A stretch of DNA of 64,000 nt from NCBI GenBank assembly GCA_947652115.1, contig OX393566.1:25300307-25364306 (forward strand), written 5' to 3'. Each line of letters begins with the position of its first letter. Position 1 is the stretch's first letter. The position numbers and the translations under genes are program-made. Shown here one piece after another: positions 35,201 through 47,620 of this stretch. The notes beneath the pieces were generated by a model. It was not told where the DNA came from. It saw nothing but the letters and a program-made list of their open reading frames with translations, and did not search any database. The stretch is from Blastomussa wellsi. Lineage: Eukaryota; Cnidaria; Anthozoa; Scleractinia; Plerogyridae.

Positions 35201-38200
35201 GGGTGGCTGAAAAGGAACAGAATGGAAGAACAGCCAGGAACCGTCCGAGACAACAACAAGAGAGAGAGACTTTGGTATGCTGCAGAAGGAGAGGAGAACC
35301 AGCAATCAGATCAAACGAAATCCACACCCGTCTGCTTCTACTGCAAAAAGGGCCACTGGGGAGACCGTTGTGAAACGTACAAGACACTGGAGCGCAGGAG
35401 GAAGTTTCTAACGGATAACCGATTGTGCTACAACTGTGGAAGAGGAGGACACATTGGCCATCATTGCCGAAGCCGTGGCTGTTTCAAGTGCAAAGGGAGA
35501 CACCACACTAGCATCTGCGACAGAAACGAGAATCCTGTACTCACCGTGTACACGCCATCCGCCGAGGAGACACTCCCAGCTATTATCCCCGTTAAGATCA
35601 ATGGAACCACACTATGGGCGTACCTTGACACAGGATCCGGCAGGAACTTCATCTCAGCAGAAGCAATCAAAAGGCTTAAGCTAAACCCAGTACGTCATGA
35701 AACTCGGCAAATTGTAACGTTAAGCGGAACACAGAAACAGTGCATGCCTATCTTCGACCTAACCATGGATTCAGTGGATGGACAGGCGAGAGAACGGATC
35801 GAAGTCACTGGAGCTAAGATGGCAGACTTCACGACTATCAGAAGACCAGACCTAAGCACCCTGAAATGGAAGTACGAGCACACAAAGGACAAACGATTCT
35901 ACAAGAGCACGGGAGATGACTACACAATCCATGTGATCCTGGGAGACAGTACGTACTGCCGAATCAAGACAGAAGAGGTGTTTAAGGGGAAACCTGGGGA
36001 GCCGATAGTCGAAGGGACGACCTTTGGGTGGGTCGTTCATGGCGGTGATCGTGCAACAGACGGATGCCTGTACACAAGAGAAGTGAGCGACTATGAACAG
36101 TTGTATAGCCTGGACGTGTTAGGAGTGGAAGACCGGGGAGAGAGCTCTCAGCTGGACGTACACAAAGAATTCATAGAGAACATTTCCAGAAAAGAAGATG
36201 GGAGGTACGAAGTGAATGTTCCTTGGATACCAGGACGGAAATTAGCAGAGACCAATGAAGTACAGAGCAGACAACGCCTACAAAGAGTGGAGAGGAAGCT
36301 GGAGCAGAACACGAAGCTTAAAGAAGAGTACGAGAAGATCATAGCGACCCAGGAAGAAACCGGAGTTATTGAAAAGGTTCCTGAGCTTCCAACAGGGGAG
36401 CGCGTGTTCTACATGCCACACAAACCAGTAATAAGAGAGGATGCGGCTACAACAAAGGTCAGAATGGTGTTCGATGCAAGCGCCAAACCACACTATCTCG
36501 CGAACAGTATCAATGACTGCATGTACAGAGGACCGCCCTTACAGCCTCTCATGTGGGACATACTGATTAGAGCGCGAATGTCGAAAGATATCCTACTCGG
36601 GGACATAGAAAAGGCGTTTCTACAAGTTGGAATAAAGGAAGAAGACAGGGATGCATTCCGCTTCCTTTTCAAGAAAGATGGACGAGAAGAACACTACCGG
36701 TTCACGCGAGTACCTTTCGGAGCAGAGGCAAGCCCATTCATACTAGGAGCCACCCTTCATCATCACTGCAGCGTACAAACAGAAGAGTTTAAAGAAACAG
36801 TTCAAGCGCTACGAGAAAACACCTATGTGGACAACCTTATGAAAACTGGTCACGGGTCAGAAGAGTTGGACAAATTCAAGTCGGAAGCCACCCAGATATT
36901 GGAAGAGGCAAGATTTCCAGTACACAAATGGGAGTCCAACCTTCAAGAGCTAGAGAGTGACGGGATGGCCAATCCAAGCACAATACTAGGACTCGGATGG
37001 GACAAACAAAACGACACCATAGAAGTTACCATGCGACAACATGCTGAAGAAGAACACGTTACCAAGAAAACGATTCTCAGCCATTTGGGCAGCATTTACG
37101 ACCCTCTTGGCATATTGTCACCGACTACTGTGGAGGGGAAGCGGATCTACAGAGAAGCGTGTGACGAAAAGAACGGATGGAATGGAAAGATTTCAGAACC
37201 CCTAGAGAAACAGTGGACCAAGTGGGCGAAACAGTTAAAGAGCGTGACGGTGCCAAGAAGCATCATGAGGAACGTACCGAAGGCCAAAACAGTACACATT
37301 CACATATTCGCTGATGCAAGCAATCTGGCCTGTTGTGCTGCCGCAATAGCAGTCGTAGAACACAGTGCAGGCATGGTCAAGGGCCTTCTTACATCGAAAT
37401 CAAGAATCTCCAAGCGAGACACTACCATAGCAAGATTGGAACTGATCAGTGGTCAAATGGCGGCGAACTTGGCAAAGAATGTCCACAATGCCCTGCGAGG
37501 ATGGCCACTGTCAGACATCACGATCTGGATGGACAGCATGGTGGCCTTGTACTGGATCTTAAATCCCGGAAAGTCCTGGAAGGTGTTCGTCGAAAACAGA
37601 GTGCGGAAAATGGCCCAGATAACGGAAGAAATCGAAATCCAATGGAAGTATTGCCCCACAGAACGAAACCTCGCTGATCTGGGAAGTAGAGGCGCACCCC
37701 TGACCAAGATGGAAGAGAACGAATGGTATGAAGGACCGAGCTGGCTACTGACAAGGGAGGACTGGCCACCCCAGCCAATCCTTAATTGCACACCTAAGAC
37801 ACAAGAGGAAGAGAGGCCACTGAAGGATATTGTGGCGTACACAAGGGAGGAAGTGCCAGCCAAGACCAAGGAACAGGAAGCAGGCAGTACAGAAGACCAA
37901 GAGACAGATGAGTGGGGCGAACTACTCTCGCGAAACACGTATTGGAAAACACTGCGGATCACTGCCTGGGCGCTGAGGTTCAACACCAACTGCCGCGCCA
38001 AATCAAAGAAAGGCAAGAAGATGTCAGGCCCATTGGGTACCGAAGAACTCGCAGAAGCCAAACGACGCTGGGTGGAAAGAGCACAAAGAGGGATACCAGA
38101 CGACTTGAAGAGGCCTGGGTGGGAGTTAGTCAGAGATAAGGAGACGAACCTCCTCAAATGCAATGGGAGAATCCAAGGATACCATCCAGTCTACCTAGAA

Positions 38201-41200
38201 GATACACAGTTGACTCGAAAGCTTATCCAGCACGTTCATACCCAAATACAGCACTTGGGTGTGGCCAACACAATGGCGACCTTGAGGGAAGAATGGTGGA
38301 TACCTCGACTCCGCACCCTGGTGAAGAAGGAAATTCGCGACTGCAACGTGTGCAAGGTGTTCGCCACCAAACCGTACGGAGCGCCAACTACTTCCGCCCT
38401 TCCGGAGTTTCGTACTAATGTCAGTCGCCCTTTCCAGTACGTGGGTGTAGACTTTGCCGGACCGCTGAAATGCAAAGAAGGAAAGACGAAGGAGGAGAAG
38501 GCATATGTACTTATCTTCACATGTGCCACATCGAGAGCAGTTCACCTGGAACTTACCAAAAGCCAGACAGCCGAAGAATTCCAAAGGAAGCTAAACGCCT
38601 TCATAACAAGACGAACAAGACCTGAGCGCATCATTTCAGACAACGCTGCGACATTCAAGACAACGGCAACATGGATCAAAAGGATTCGCAAAAGTGAGAA
38701 GTTGCAAGATTTCCTTGCACAGCAAGAGATTACATGGCAGTTTAACCTCTCCAAGTCTCCATGGTGGGGAGGCATGTACGAAAGGCTCATCAAGGAAGTC
38801 AAGAAGACGGCGTACAAAACGCTAGGAAACACACACCTTACCTTTCAACAACTTGAAGTGGTGATCATGGACATCGAGAAGCATCTCAACAATCGACCCC
38901 TGACGTACGTTGAATGTGATGAGGGCCAACCACAAACCTTGACGCCAAACACACTCATGTGGGGCCAAAACGCTTATGACTTGGAGGATATTGAGATTGA
39001 AGAGGAGGAAGTCACCAAGCTATACCGACGCCTGAAGAATGCCAGAGAACACGCATGGAACCGGTGGCAGAAGGAGTATATCCACAGTTTGATGGAAGCG
39101 CACAGAGTGAACAGAAAGGACAAGCAACAAGTACCTGAGATTGGAGAGATAGTACTAGTGGTAGGAGAGAGCAGAAACCGAGGCGAGTGGAAGAAAGGAA
39201 AAGTGATCCAACTAGTCAAGGGGAGAGATGGTGTTGTGAGGGGAGTTGTCTTACTTCACCACGGGAACAGAATCCGACGCCCACTTCAACTCGTGTGCCC
39301 CCTTGAAATAAGGAGCTGCAGCAAGGAACCGGCAGAGGAAGACGAAAGTGAGAACCAAGAGCCAATCAGGAGTGTACCAAAGAGGAAAGCAGCTGACGAC
39401 GCGAGAGCGAAAATCAAGCTCATTGCAGACAGCGATTCTACACTTGATTGAACTTTGCGTTCTGAGTAGTAAAAATTAAGAACGTTAATTTTTAGGGGAG
39501 TGTGACCGGAAATCGGTGACTTAATAATTAGGACCGGAAGAGACATTTGTATCTGTTGTTTTTATTAAGTGATTATCTTGATTGACAGTTGTAATCGGAG
39601 AGAGTTGTTTTTTGATCATGGCACAATGTAAATCGAATAGGAAAATATCAAGGAGTGGACATCGACATTAAAGAGGCTAAAATACATATTCGTGGTGTGG
39701 AATCAGTGGAATCAATCGTGAGAGAGTGAGTGAGAGTGTACCGCGCACATTTTCGGTACAGTTGGAAAGAACTTGGTGCTTTCATTCAACACAAATGGCC
39801 ATCAAAAACCTTGGTTTAATTACTTTGTTCTACTTTGCTCAGTTGTCAGGCTACTTTAAATTGAAATATTCATTAACTAGATTCTTTTATAAACAGTTAC
39901 TCTTCTCAAATAAGCTGCCTACACGTACTTCAAATTCTATTGAAATCTCTTAGCATTTTACTCATCTCCAATGAAGGTTATAACTAATTTATTGATAATT
40001 TATAAAATACTAGGGGTTAACCCTGCAATGAACCACCTTGCAGTGTGAAAACTCCTGTAGAGTAGTGTTATGGTACATAAACTGAAGTTGCCTAATAAAA
40101 GAATCATTCTGGAAGACCAATTAAGCTACATGCTCATGAATGTCGGCTGAAAGAAAGACTTGCATGATTGTATATTATACCTTTTAATGAGAGAAGAGAG
40201 TGGATTTTGGTAACTCTTGGTTGGTGGTTGGTTTTACGCACTGGTATTTCTATCATTAATCAGTTCTTGTTTTACCTCACTTTCTATCCAGATCAACTGT
40301 GTCAGTTCGGAATTCACGAAGGGAAAGAGTGGTGAGGAAACTGTCAATTTATCATGACCGCAGGGGTTTCAAAACAAGCCGGCGACTGCCAGAGTTCCAC
40401 CGGTTACTTGACTATTATTATGCCGTCAGCTACTCTGGTCCAACCAACTTGCAACAAAAATATCTCACTTATAACAGCCGCCTACTCTTCCAGTCACTGA
40501 CACCTACTTCAAAACATTTTCCCTGGACTGCAATAACTACTGTAAGTAGTGACAAAAATTTTAACACTTCCCTGTAAATCACAGGTGGTGAAAGTGGTGT
40601 TCCATTCAGATTACAAGTGGATTCCTTCTCTCCCAGTTCATCGACAGATGCCCTTCCTATCCACAGCTCAGGCTGTCAAGTCAAGGTGTTTAAAGTGAGT
40701 TGCTGATAATTATCTTGAGTAGATCCTGGTTCATGACAATAACAAGGAGTCCTGTGCCCCGGGGGGTACTCGCAGTATACATAAGGAGGGTCTGACCTAT
40801 AGTTCGGGGTTTAAAATCTAAACTCTCAGTATTTTTGGAGGAAATAGATCTGTCAGGTATTGTTTAGGTCTTAAAAAATATGCATATTTTCGGGGAGGGG
40901 GGGAGGGGTTGCATGTTTTTTAAAACAGTCTTTATTTGAATAAATCAGTATTGAGGTATTTAAGTCTTGTATTTTTTGGGTAAGGAATTGTTGATGCTAG
41001 GTATTTTTGGGGGAGTAAAGTTTCAAGCTCAGGTTTTTTTCTTGGAGGGGGGGAGGGGGTTCACAATATGAAGCTCAGTCCCCACCATCATGTACTGTGA
41101 GTCCACCTGGTCCGCTTTTGGGTCCTGTGGGCATCAACAATGTCAAGATAACGTCAGTAATAATAATTTCAACCAAATACACAACAACTTTCAATAATCA

Positions 41201-44200
41201 GGCTGTGTTTTCACAGACACAGTTTTATTTGTAGCTCCATCTTTTTCGCTGCCGTATAGTGTATGCTCCACTTACACAGCTCGAGGATGGAATATTCAAG
41301 GAAATGGCCTTAATGTTACAAGCACAAGCAAATGGGCAAATAATTTTTGTGTGATTTGAACCTTGTTTCAAAATAATGTAACCATGAGAACAAACAAAGG
41401 AAAATATCAAATTGTACCAAGGATAAACCTGGCCCACAACATTATGCCTCATTTTCAGTCCAAAGGTGCAGACAGGAAACTCAAGGTTGAAATGCAAAAG
41501 CTTGAACACAAAACCAAGGAAGAGTTGGTAAGACAGTGTGTAACATATCCTAAATATTTTTGGTGGATGGAGTCTTGTTTTGAAGCATCGTACAAAAACT
41601 GAATAAAGCTGTAAAATTGTTATTCTCTAGGTTATTCTCTGGTTTATACATGTAGGACTGGTTGTCCTTAGTACAGATATGCATAACAACATCTGGAACA
41701 ATTTTAAAAGGTACTGGTTAACTGTTAATAACAGAACTAATGTATATAAATGTTATCATTTGTTGTTTGCAGGATCAACTGAGACCGACCCTGATGTACA
41801 CAGAACTTACTGAAGTAAGCTGAGCTTTAATACGCCACAACAATATATAGGCAGGCACAAGAAAAGTTTGGAACGACTTTTAACCGTGGGTTTTATGATT
41901 CAGGAGAGCAAGCACACAGAAAAGAAATCTTGAAGCAGGCTGGGATAGACTGGCCGAATCAATGCAGAAATAGTACATCCTTGCACAAAAATTTCGAAAA
42001 TGCATTTTCAAAATTTTAATGATGCAAAATTCCAAGGAAACAAGACTGCAGAACTCACCCTGCTTGCCTTGACAAGTCAGTCAGTTAGACTTGTTTATAT
42101 CCGGTTTTAAGTAGGCAAGCACCCTTGTGTATCGTAGTACTACAGGTAACTAGGTCCTGCCTTCTATTAAGAAATCGTAGGTTACATTTGGAAGGCAATA
42201 TTGTGGCCATAATGATTTGCAAACAGAGTGGTGACAGAATCTGACTTCAATCTGGGATATAATTCATATGCACAGTAATTTTCTTTCTCATATGCATCTG
42301 ATCTGGTAGCCATGCCAAGCCGAACAACGCCTGACCTTTATTGGACTACAAAATGAAACATGCAAAATACAACTTAACAAACAATAACCAGACAGAAAAT
42401 TTTCCGGGGAAAAAACAAGAAATTCTGTCATCAACTAACAACAACAAATCACAATACATTATCGATTTCCGGGGAAAAAAAACAAGAAATTCTTTCATCA
42501 ACTAACAACATCAAATCACAATACATTATCGATAACCAGACAAAACCGGTCCGGGTAGAAATCCGAGAAAAACTGAAAACATATACAGACCAACAGGGAC
42601 AACAGAATAAAAATCCATCTTACAAGAAAAAACTACCTGGAACTATTAAAGGTTGGGTGGGAGAGGGGTCAGGCAAAGTGAACAGTAACAAGAAAACTGA
42701 GAAATATGATTAGTCAGGTGACCTATCCCCCTGTACACTGGCACCCAGACTCCAAGATGTGTGTGAGAAAAACGTTTCCCACTTATTTCATGCCTCAGTC
42801 AATGGAAAACAACACTTTTGGAATTATCTTAGTTTGCAGCTGTTAGTGCTTACTTTCAAAGCTAGATTTTCCTCAGCCATAGCATGTTGATCCACATCTC
42901 CATCAGTTGAAACAAAAGTAAACTATTTCCTATTTATCTCTATTTTAGCTGCCACTCAGCATAGAAGATGACAACAGTTCTTGTTGGATGTCTCCAGGGT
43001 AAGATTTTTGTTATTTCGATGTTAATGTAAACATTCCTTTCTCAACTGATGATAGCCATGACAATAGTAATTCAACCTTAAAACTGGCTTTGAAGAAACA
43101 CACTAACAAAAGCACACACCATCATACTTGTTTCTTACATTATGTATGTTAAATAAGATCTCTCCTAAAGGCATTTTACAGTGCATTGTTTTGATGTTAA
43201 GGTCGGTTGCTGGATCATTGTCTTCAACACCTACTCACCAAGTCATGTCTGGAACCTTATCATCACCTTCTACAGTTCAGGTGCTGTCTTCGCCTTCTTC
43301 AACTCTCCAAGTTATGTCACCGTCCAGTAGTGTGCTGTCAAGTCCACCTCCAGCAGAGATAACCCACTGCACTGTGAGTGAAATTTTATCATTACAGCTT
43401 TCTGTGCTGTTTTTTAGGTTGTGCTCATTTGAAGTACTGTAGGTAACCCTCCAAGTTGGGACCATTTTAGTCACCATGGTGACCAAAATTTTGGAGCTGG
43501 CGACTACATTGTAACAGAAGTCGCCAGCTGGTGACTAAAATTGAGGAGAAGGATTGATCTCTTGAGCTAACTTTGGTGACTAAAATTTTTCACTAGCGAC
43601 CAATCTTAAACAGTCAGTGGCCAAATGGCCACTAAGGAAAAAGGTTTTGTAATTTGACATCAACAATAGATAAAATAAATAATTTATGCTTGAAATTAAG
43701 CATGACTCGTACTTTTGTAGATAATGTTACAAACCTGATTACGTTTAACTACCATTTCACACTTTCAGGGATTGACATCAGAATCCTCTGTTGATGAAAC
43801 AAGACTTTGGTTACAGAACAACAGATTTCAAAACTACCTTAGCATGTTTGCCAATTATACAGGTTGGTAATTAGCCTGCTGTTTCAGGCAGCAGGCTAAT
43901 TATTAGAATCATTATGCAGGCTTTAAGGAAGTTTGCACTAATTGTTTGTGCGCATCCCTACTGTGCACGCAATTTGTATTGCCGTGTCATGCCACGTCAT
44001 ACATCAAGCGAAACACACACAGGGCCAGAAACCATTGCATTAACAATTAGCGTGCAGTTTACTCTCTCTTTCTAACAAAGCCTGATTTTTCAAATTTAGA
44101 GTGTTCTTGTGGACATGTTTTCTCCAAAATGAAGTCAGTGACCCTTATCTTTTTACATTTCTGACATTAGAACTCATTATCTTAATAGTGGTGTAGGTTT

Positions 44201-46754
44201 CAGAAAGAATTAAATCAATGTTACAAAATTTCTGTGCAAATGACTTTAGTCTATTATTGTAATGTATTTATAACTGATTTGTGCTGTTCCTATTTAAATT
44301 AAGACCAAAAGGAGTTTTGAACAGCTATTTTTAAAAATGTTATTATAATAGGAGCAGATCTTCTTAGATTGACCAAACAAGACATGATTCAGATTATGGG
44401 TCCAGCAGATGGTATTAGGTTGCATAACTCATTGCAAGCCAGGTAATGCCAATAGTGCATTAACTCTAAGTCATATTTTAAAGCTATGTTTCTTGCTACA
44501 AGCTCTTGTTTTTGTTATTGTGGATTGTTGGAAGTGGAGGATGGGGGAATGCTTTCAAATCTGAGATGCAATGTGAGATGGCCAATTTGGGTTTAGGAAG
44601 TGTAACACGTGAGGCCAGTACCCCCTACTAAATCTACCCCTGGGAACAGTTTTGTTGTCAGTAGCTAGTGGGGTGATAGATTTTCCTTGTTAATGTTTTA
44701 AAATATTACTGACGCTAACATTACAGTCTTTCTCGTAAAACTGTGAACACCAGAAATGTTTATGGAATGTTATTGTGTTACAAAGAAAAAGCCAATCAGG
44801 TGTGAGAAAACTAAACCGCAAACAGCAACGGTCATTAGTTTGTGGTTTTGAGGTTTGTTTGTGTGTCCGTAACTTTGCTGTGATTGGTCACTACACAATA
44901 AAGGAAAGACTGTAAATGGCCATGAAAACTTATCGAAACAAGGAGATTTATTTAATAGTCAAGTTAGCTTCTTTGAATCTTGTAAGCAGTTAGCTGTGCA
45001 AAAATAATTACAAACTGAAACCTGGTTTTCCTCATTGTCATTTTCAGGGCTGCTCGTCCACTTTTAACAATGTACATTTGCCTGGAGTCAGCCCAGCAGA
45101 ACTCCGGCATGAAAGAATACTATGCAATGTTTCTTGAAGCCCTAAATTTTGGCGAACTTAGAAAAAAACTTGCTCTAAAATGCAATCTTCGTGTGGAGCA
45201 GATTGTAGCAATATACAGGTATGTCTTGACTGGCATGGTGGAGAAAACAATTTATTGTTAGTGTCTTGGAGAAATTGTGGGTTTTGCCCAGGTTATTGTG
45301 TTCTTGAACAAAGGTAAGGGTCTTCCGGCCCCCAAGAATGCAATGAGCCAGGCAACACTTGACTGCCGAATTTATAATCAGACTGCAGATTATCCCGAAA
45401 CTGCAGCCGCGGCAAAGGTGCATAATAAACTCAGTCAGTAAAATTGTGACTGGTGTAATGCATGGCATGCGGCACTATGTCTCCCTGTTCATTCGTCCTT
45501 TCCCTCACCCCAAGGGAAGAGATGATTCCTTACAAAATAATGCCCGGTACTTTAATAACTAAAATTGTATTTGACTGGTCAATGTGTGTAATTTTTATCA
45601 AATTATAATTTTATGTATATCCATTATCTTTTAGGCAAGGACCAACAGGAATATACGTACTAGTTGATGACGAGGTGAGAATCTCGATCTAGGTGTTTTT
45701 ATAATTATTGACTGTAAAATACTTGCATCTGGTAGTAGTGTCTTGCCTAGAGATATCTGTTGAATGTACTCTGTAGACCTCGCTTCAAGGTCCAAACCCT
45801 TTTTTATATACCATTTTTGACAGGAAAGTAATTGAATCTCTTTTCTCGTTTACGGTACTTTTAATTAATAACCTCTGCTCTTGGAACAAGCTTGCTGTTG
45901 AGTTGCTCCCCACAGTCATACGCCGCTAGAAGAGGCAATAAACTCACACAAAATCTGCTTGGGGTATCCCTGCAAAGAACTAGCATCCCAGCTCATAGGA
46001 AGAATATTAATGCTGCAGAAAAAGGGATCGGCTACAGTTGCAACCTGATGGACTACTAGGCTCAAATGCAGACTTTACTGGCCTATTTGCTTAATACTTA
46101 ACTTTAACATTGTTTTAGATGGTGAGAAATTTTGTGGACGAAGGACATTTTATTGTACAGCTTGTCAGAGGTAGCTTAGTAATATAACAATTCTTTCTTA
46201 CTAATAATATCATCTGTAGTACATGACCTTTCTGTTAGTTCTTTTTATGCCTTCTACTATAATTGTACATTATACAAAGGTCTACAGCTGCATACCATTT
46301 TGCACGCTTTGCAGACCTGTGCTTTATAAACACTGCCCACCTGGATAAACCTGTGTTTACTTCCATATCACTGGTAAAATTCTTCATACTGTAACTTTGT
46401 TAATTAATGAATTTGTCCCTATGAGAATTTGAGTTTTAGTCTGTATACACATAGTTTTGATGGGTGAAAACAAAGTTTCTAATTGGAGTAATATATTCAG
46501 GGGTTTCAGAAAAATTTGAAGCAGGCAGCTATTTTGCGAAGAGTAACTGACTGTGAAAGAATTTTTCTTAATTTTCTTCACTCTTGGGGGAAACTAGAGC
46601 TCGAAGGGGTTTTTTGTCGGCGTATTGAAAGTACTGTATACTATTCATTAGTGCATTTTGTGGTGGATAGTTTTATTTTCTAACAATTCACAAAGTTTGC
46701 CATGGGTTTTTGTTTTCAGATGAAGACAACACTTACCAAGTCATTTTAAAGTGA
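29289..46754 (+). CDS. tfcp2: CP2-branch grainyhead-like transcription factor (TFCP2/UBP1/TFCP2L1 homologue)
   Basis: Nineteen exons, all in frame, 564 aa: 29289-29416, 31348-31443, 31545-31676, 32284-32372, 33017-33087, 33176-33281, 33469-33575, 40292-40331, 40585-40694, 41459-41527, 41773-41814, 42949-42998, 43202-43373, 43769-43862, 44352-44442, 45048-45218, 45635-45674, 46119-46170, 46720-46754. The N-terminus ([20 protein letters not shown]) matches vertebrate TFCP2. Residues about 120-310 are the immunoglobulin-like CP2 DNA-binding domain ([71 protein letters not shown]). Residues 330-404 are a Ser/Pro-rich linker. Residues about 410-470 are a SAM-like domain ([36 protein letters not shown]). 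The end is the CP2 dimerisation domain ([20 protein letters not shown]). IKQE in exon 3 fits a sumoylation site. A second in-frame ATG lies at 29322. Intron 7 holds a whole BEL/Pao element. Confidence 0.95.
31978..32105. repeat. Interspersed repeat (CATATGAAAGGGG family), CP2 intron 3
   Basis: Begins GGGGTCTCGCATATGAAAGG and continues through TGAATTAAACCCCTAACGGA to AAGCTTATTTTTGACCCC; related to 21485-21790. Non-coding. Confidence 0.6.
33846..34103 (+). repeat. 5' LTR of the BEL/Pao element
   Basis: 258 bp, TG...CA ends, identical by eye to 39503-39760. The reading frame upstream of the probable gag start enters its last 31 bases. Confidence 0.95.
34178..39451 (+). CDS. BEL/Pao Gag-Pol polyprotein
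   Basis: A single frame of 1757 codons from the ATG at 34178 ([14 protein letters not shown]). An upstream in-frame ATG at 34073 lies inside the LTR and is less likely. Order of domains: a charged coiled-coil Gag region; a DUF1759-like segment ([20 protein letters not shown], near 34710); CCHC-type zinc knuckles (35331-35522); aspartic protease with DTGS near 35628; reverse transcriptase (36460-36860) with FGAEASPF and YVDN in place of YVDD; RNase H (from about 37300, FADAS, then ARLE and MDS); integrase with an HHCC zinc region (38237-38360) and the D, D, E positions in [13 protein letters not shown] and [12 protein letters not shown]. The order protease-RT-RNaseH-integrase and the sequence character fit BEL/Pao. 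YVDN is common in this superfamily as I recall. No envelope-like frame follows. No frameshift or stop seen. Confidence 0.97.
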   Translation: MSDPETEGPSEDEQRLEKDIDKEINKLKYFLEETDEMIQVGDYIEMEIADKRAGKLIAKLSDLVAQTEELKIDRGLSSRSVRQWKKEVRSKYAVLVEDKEKLARTLKNKQEQQSEESERRKEDTRREQQMEDERRLIEFRERQQEYERQCLQEKLEAELDMAKKRLEIETNARATSAKLPKLKITPFKGTPTDWVRFENMFVTQVHVKPISPEEKFGYLLEMVTPAVRGKIGNLKPSEIGYKIAWERLKTEYGQNKLVVNAHVQEIVNLPSVRGTHFTRIQEFYENLSRNYDALITMGEAEMLQGFVISTLNKLPHVKPDLVRTDDNWESWRMEHLINNLQGWLKRNRMEEQPGTVRDNNKRERLWYAAEGEENQQSDQTKSTPVCFYCKKGHWGDRCETYKTLERRRKFLTDNRLCYNCGRGGHIGHHCRSRGCFKCKGRHHTSICDRNENPVLTVYTPSAEETLPAIIPVKINGTTLWAYLDTGSGRNFISAEAIKRLKLNPVRHETRQIVTLSGTQKQCMPIFDLTMDSVDGQARERIEVTGAKMADFTTIRRPDLSTLKWKYEHTKDKRFYKSTGDDYTIHVILGDSTYCRIKTEEVFKGKPGEPIVEGTTFGWVVHGGDRATDGCLYTREVSDYEQLYSLDVLGVEDRGESSQLDVHKEFIENISRKEDGRYEVNVPWIPGRKLAETNEVQSRQRLQRVERKLEQNTKLKEEYEKIIATQEETGVIEKVPELPTGERVFYMPHKPVIREDAATTKVRMVFDASAKPHYLANSINDCMYRGPPLQPLMWDILIRARMSKDILLGDIEKAFLQVGIKEEDRDAFRFLFKKDGREEHYRFTRVPFGAEASPFILGATLHHHCSVQTEEFKETVQALRENTYVDNLMKTGHGSEELDKFKSEATQILEEARFPVHKWESNLQELESDGMANPSTILGLGWDKQNDTIEVTMRQHAEEEHVTKKTILSHLGSIYDPLGILSPTTVEGKRIYREACDEKNGWNGKISEPLEKQWTKWAKQLKSVTVPRSIMRNVPKAKTVHIHIFADASNLACCAAAIAVVEHSAGMVKGLLTSKSRISKRDTTIARLELISGQMAANLAKNVHNALRGWPLSDITIWMDSMVALYWILNPGKSWKVFVENRVRKMAQITEEIEIQWKYCPTERNLADLGSRGAPLTKMEENEWYEGPSWLLTREDWPPQPILNCTPKTQEEERPLKDIVAYTREEVPAKTKEQEAGSTEDQETDEWGELLSRNTYWKTLRITAWALRFNTNCRAKSKKGKKMSGPLGTEELAEAKRRWVERAQRGIPDDLKRPGWELVRDKETNLLKCNGRIQGYHPVYLEDTQLTRKLIQHVHTQIQHLGVANTMATLREEWWIPRLRTLVKKEIRDCNVCKVFATKPYGAPTTSALPEFRTNVSRPFQYVGVDFAGPLKCKEGKTKEEKAYVLIFTCATSRAVHLELTKSQTAEEFQRKLNAFITRRTRPERIISDNAATFKTTATWIKRIRKSEKLQDFLAQQEITWQFNLSKSPWWGGMYERLIKEVKKTAYKTLGNTHLTFQQLEVVIMDIEKHLNNRPLTYVECDEGQPQTLTPNTLMWGQNAYDLEDIEIEEEEVTKLYRRLKNAREHAWNRWQKEYIHSLMEAHRVNRKDKQQVPEIGEIVLVVGESRNRGEWKKGKVIQLVKGRDGVVRGVVLLHHGNRIRRPLQLVCPLEIRSCSKEPAEEDESENQEPIRSVPKRKAADDARAKIKLIADSDSTLD
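39503..39760 (+). repeat. 3' LTR of the BEL/Pao element
   Basis: 258 bp, identical by eye to the 5' LTR, starting 51 bases after the polyprotein stop codon and followed directly by the GTTGG duplication. Confidence 0.95.
39776..39948 (+). repeat. Interspersed repeat family R1, diverged copy C
   Basis: Shares TCTACTTTGCT, GGCTACTTT, CAGTTACTCT, and ACTTCAAATTCTATTGAAA in the same order with the copies at 18469-18638 and 57963-58132. It starts about 10 bases after the BEL/Pao target duplication. Confidence 0.5.
42401..42530. repeat. 65-bp tandem duplication, two units, in CP2 intron 11
   Basis: The unit starts TTTCCGGGGAAAAAACAAGA and ends ACAATACATTATCGA. Units start at 42401 and 42466 and differ at a few positions (an A-run length, G/T, A/T). 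Confidence 0.85.
43445..43645. repeat. Inverted-repeat-rich segment (GGTGACTAAAATT words)
   Basis: Several copies of GGTGACTAAAATT and its variants, the palindrome GTCACCATGGTGAC, and GCGACT/AGTCGC pairs occur within 200 bases of CP2 intron 13. Probably a transposon-derived repeat; ends not defined. Confidence 0.4.
45890..46085 (+). mobile_element. SINE 3'-half fragment in CP2 intron 17
   Basis: Matches the downstream part of the SINE at 63415-63708: CTGCAAAGAACTAGCATCCC, then CTGATGGACTACTAGGCTC and AATGCAGAC. Confidence 0.55.
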
Positions 46755-47404
46755 ATTATTAGACATCGTTAATTGCATGACACCAGGTGCAGGAAAGTAA
46801 TCTGCACATGTCATACAGATACTGGACCAACATTGTGAAGAATGGTGGCCATCATAGTTCCAACATTGGTAACATTGTTTTCACATGGTTGGCCAAGAGC
46901 TGGTACACATAGCTCTTGGTAGGACAGACAGTGTACCCATCGCTAGAAGAAAACAAGATGAGTTGTTTGTCGTTATTGTACGGTCATACAGAGGTGAATA
47001 TTCTGAGATAATCACAATGCAAAGAAAGAAATGGGATTAAGAGCTTTCCTGCCAGATGGGTGCTGTGCTGATATGAAGTCATTCAGAAAGGACTTGGAAA
47101 TGAGCTGAAAGTTTGCCAAGTTAACCTGTACAGTTTTGAACATCAGGACAAAGATTTGAGTGCCTCAAAGGCAATGTCAATTGCATTCACATTAAAAAAA
47201 GCATTTGAGTTTAAATAGAATCTTTCTGATCAGCTAATGAATCTAAAGTACAATGTATAATTTAGGCTCGGCAATGCTACATCTACGACTCCAACTCTGA
47301 CTCTGTCACTAGTGAAAACCAGGCTAAATTAACAAAATATTTTAATAAATTACAAGTTAGAATAAAATAAAGAAAATTGGAAGTCACTCTGCACAATTAC
47401 AGAG

Positions 47405-47620
47405 TGGCCACATGATAGGCTGCTGTTTCCTGCGTGAATTGAAATTTAGTTCTCCCCTTTGGGAGCAAGGATGGATCTTCTCTAGCACTTGCTTCCCACC
47501 AATGTGGCCCGAGTTTGATTCCAGGGCCCGTTGGTTGATTGTACACATCCTTGCTTTGAGGGTTGTTCTCAGGTTTTCCTCCCTTCACGAAAACCAACAC
47601 TTCTAAATTCCAATTCGTTC
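47405..47620 (+). mobile_element. Degraded tRNA-like SINE of a second type
   Basis: CGAGTTTGATTCCAGG resembles a pol III B box and is followed by TTGATTGTACACATCCTTGC and GGTTTTCCTCCCTTCACGAA, then AAACCAACACTTCT, a 3' tail I recall from common cnidarian repeats. No target duplication seen. Confidence 0.5.

Larger units (their letters stand above)
33841..39765 (+). mobile_element. Complete BEL/Pao LTR retrotransposon in intron 7 of the CP2 gene
   Basis: Element 33846-39760 (5915 bp), flanked by the 5-bp target duplication GTTGG at 33841-33845 and 39761-39765. Two 258-bp LTRs begin TGACCGG and end CGGTACA and read as identical. A primer-binding-site-like TGGTGCCGGGACC follows the 5' LTR at 34108, and a purine stretch AGGGGAGTG precedes the 3' LTR. 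One uninterrupted gag-pol frame lies between. It is in the same orientation as the host gene. Identical LTRs and an unbroken ORF indicate recent insertion. Confidence 0.97.

Noticed and set aside
34303..39546. Many antisense and out-of-frame ORFs across the BEL/Pao element (up to 236 aa)
   Set aside because: All are shadows of the 1757-codon polyprotein; no envelope-like gene was found in any frame.
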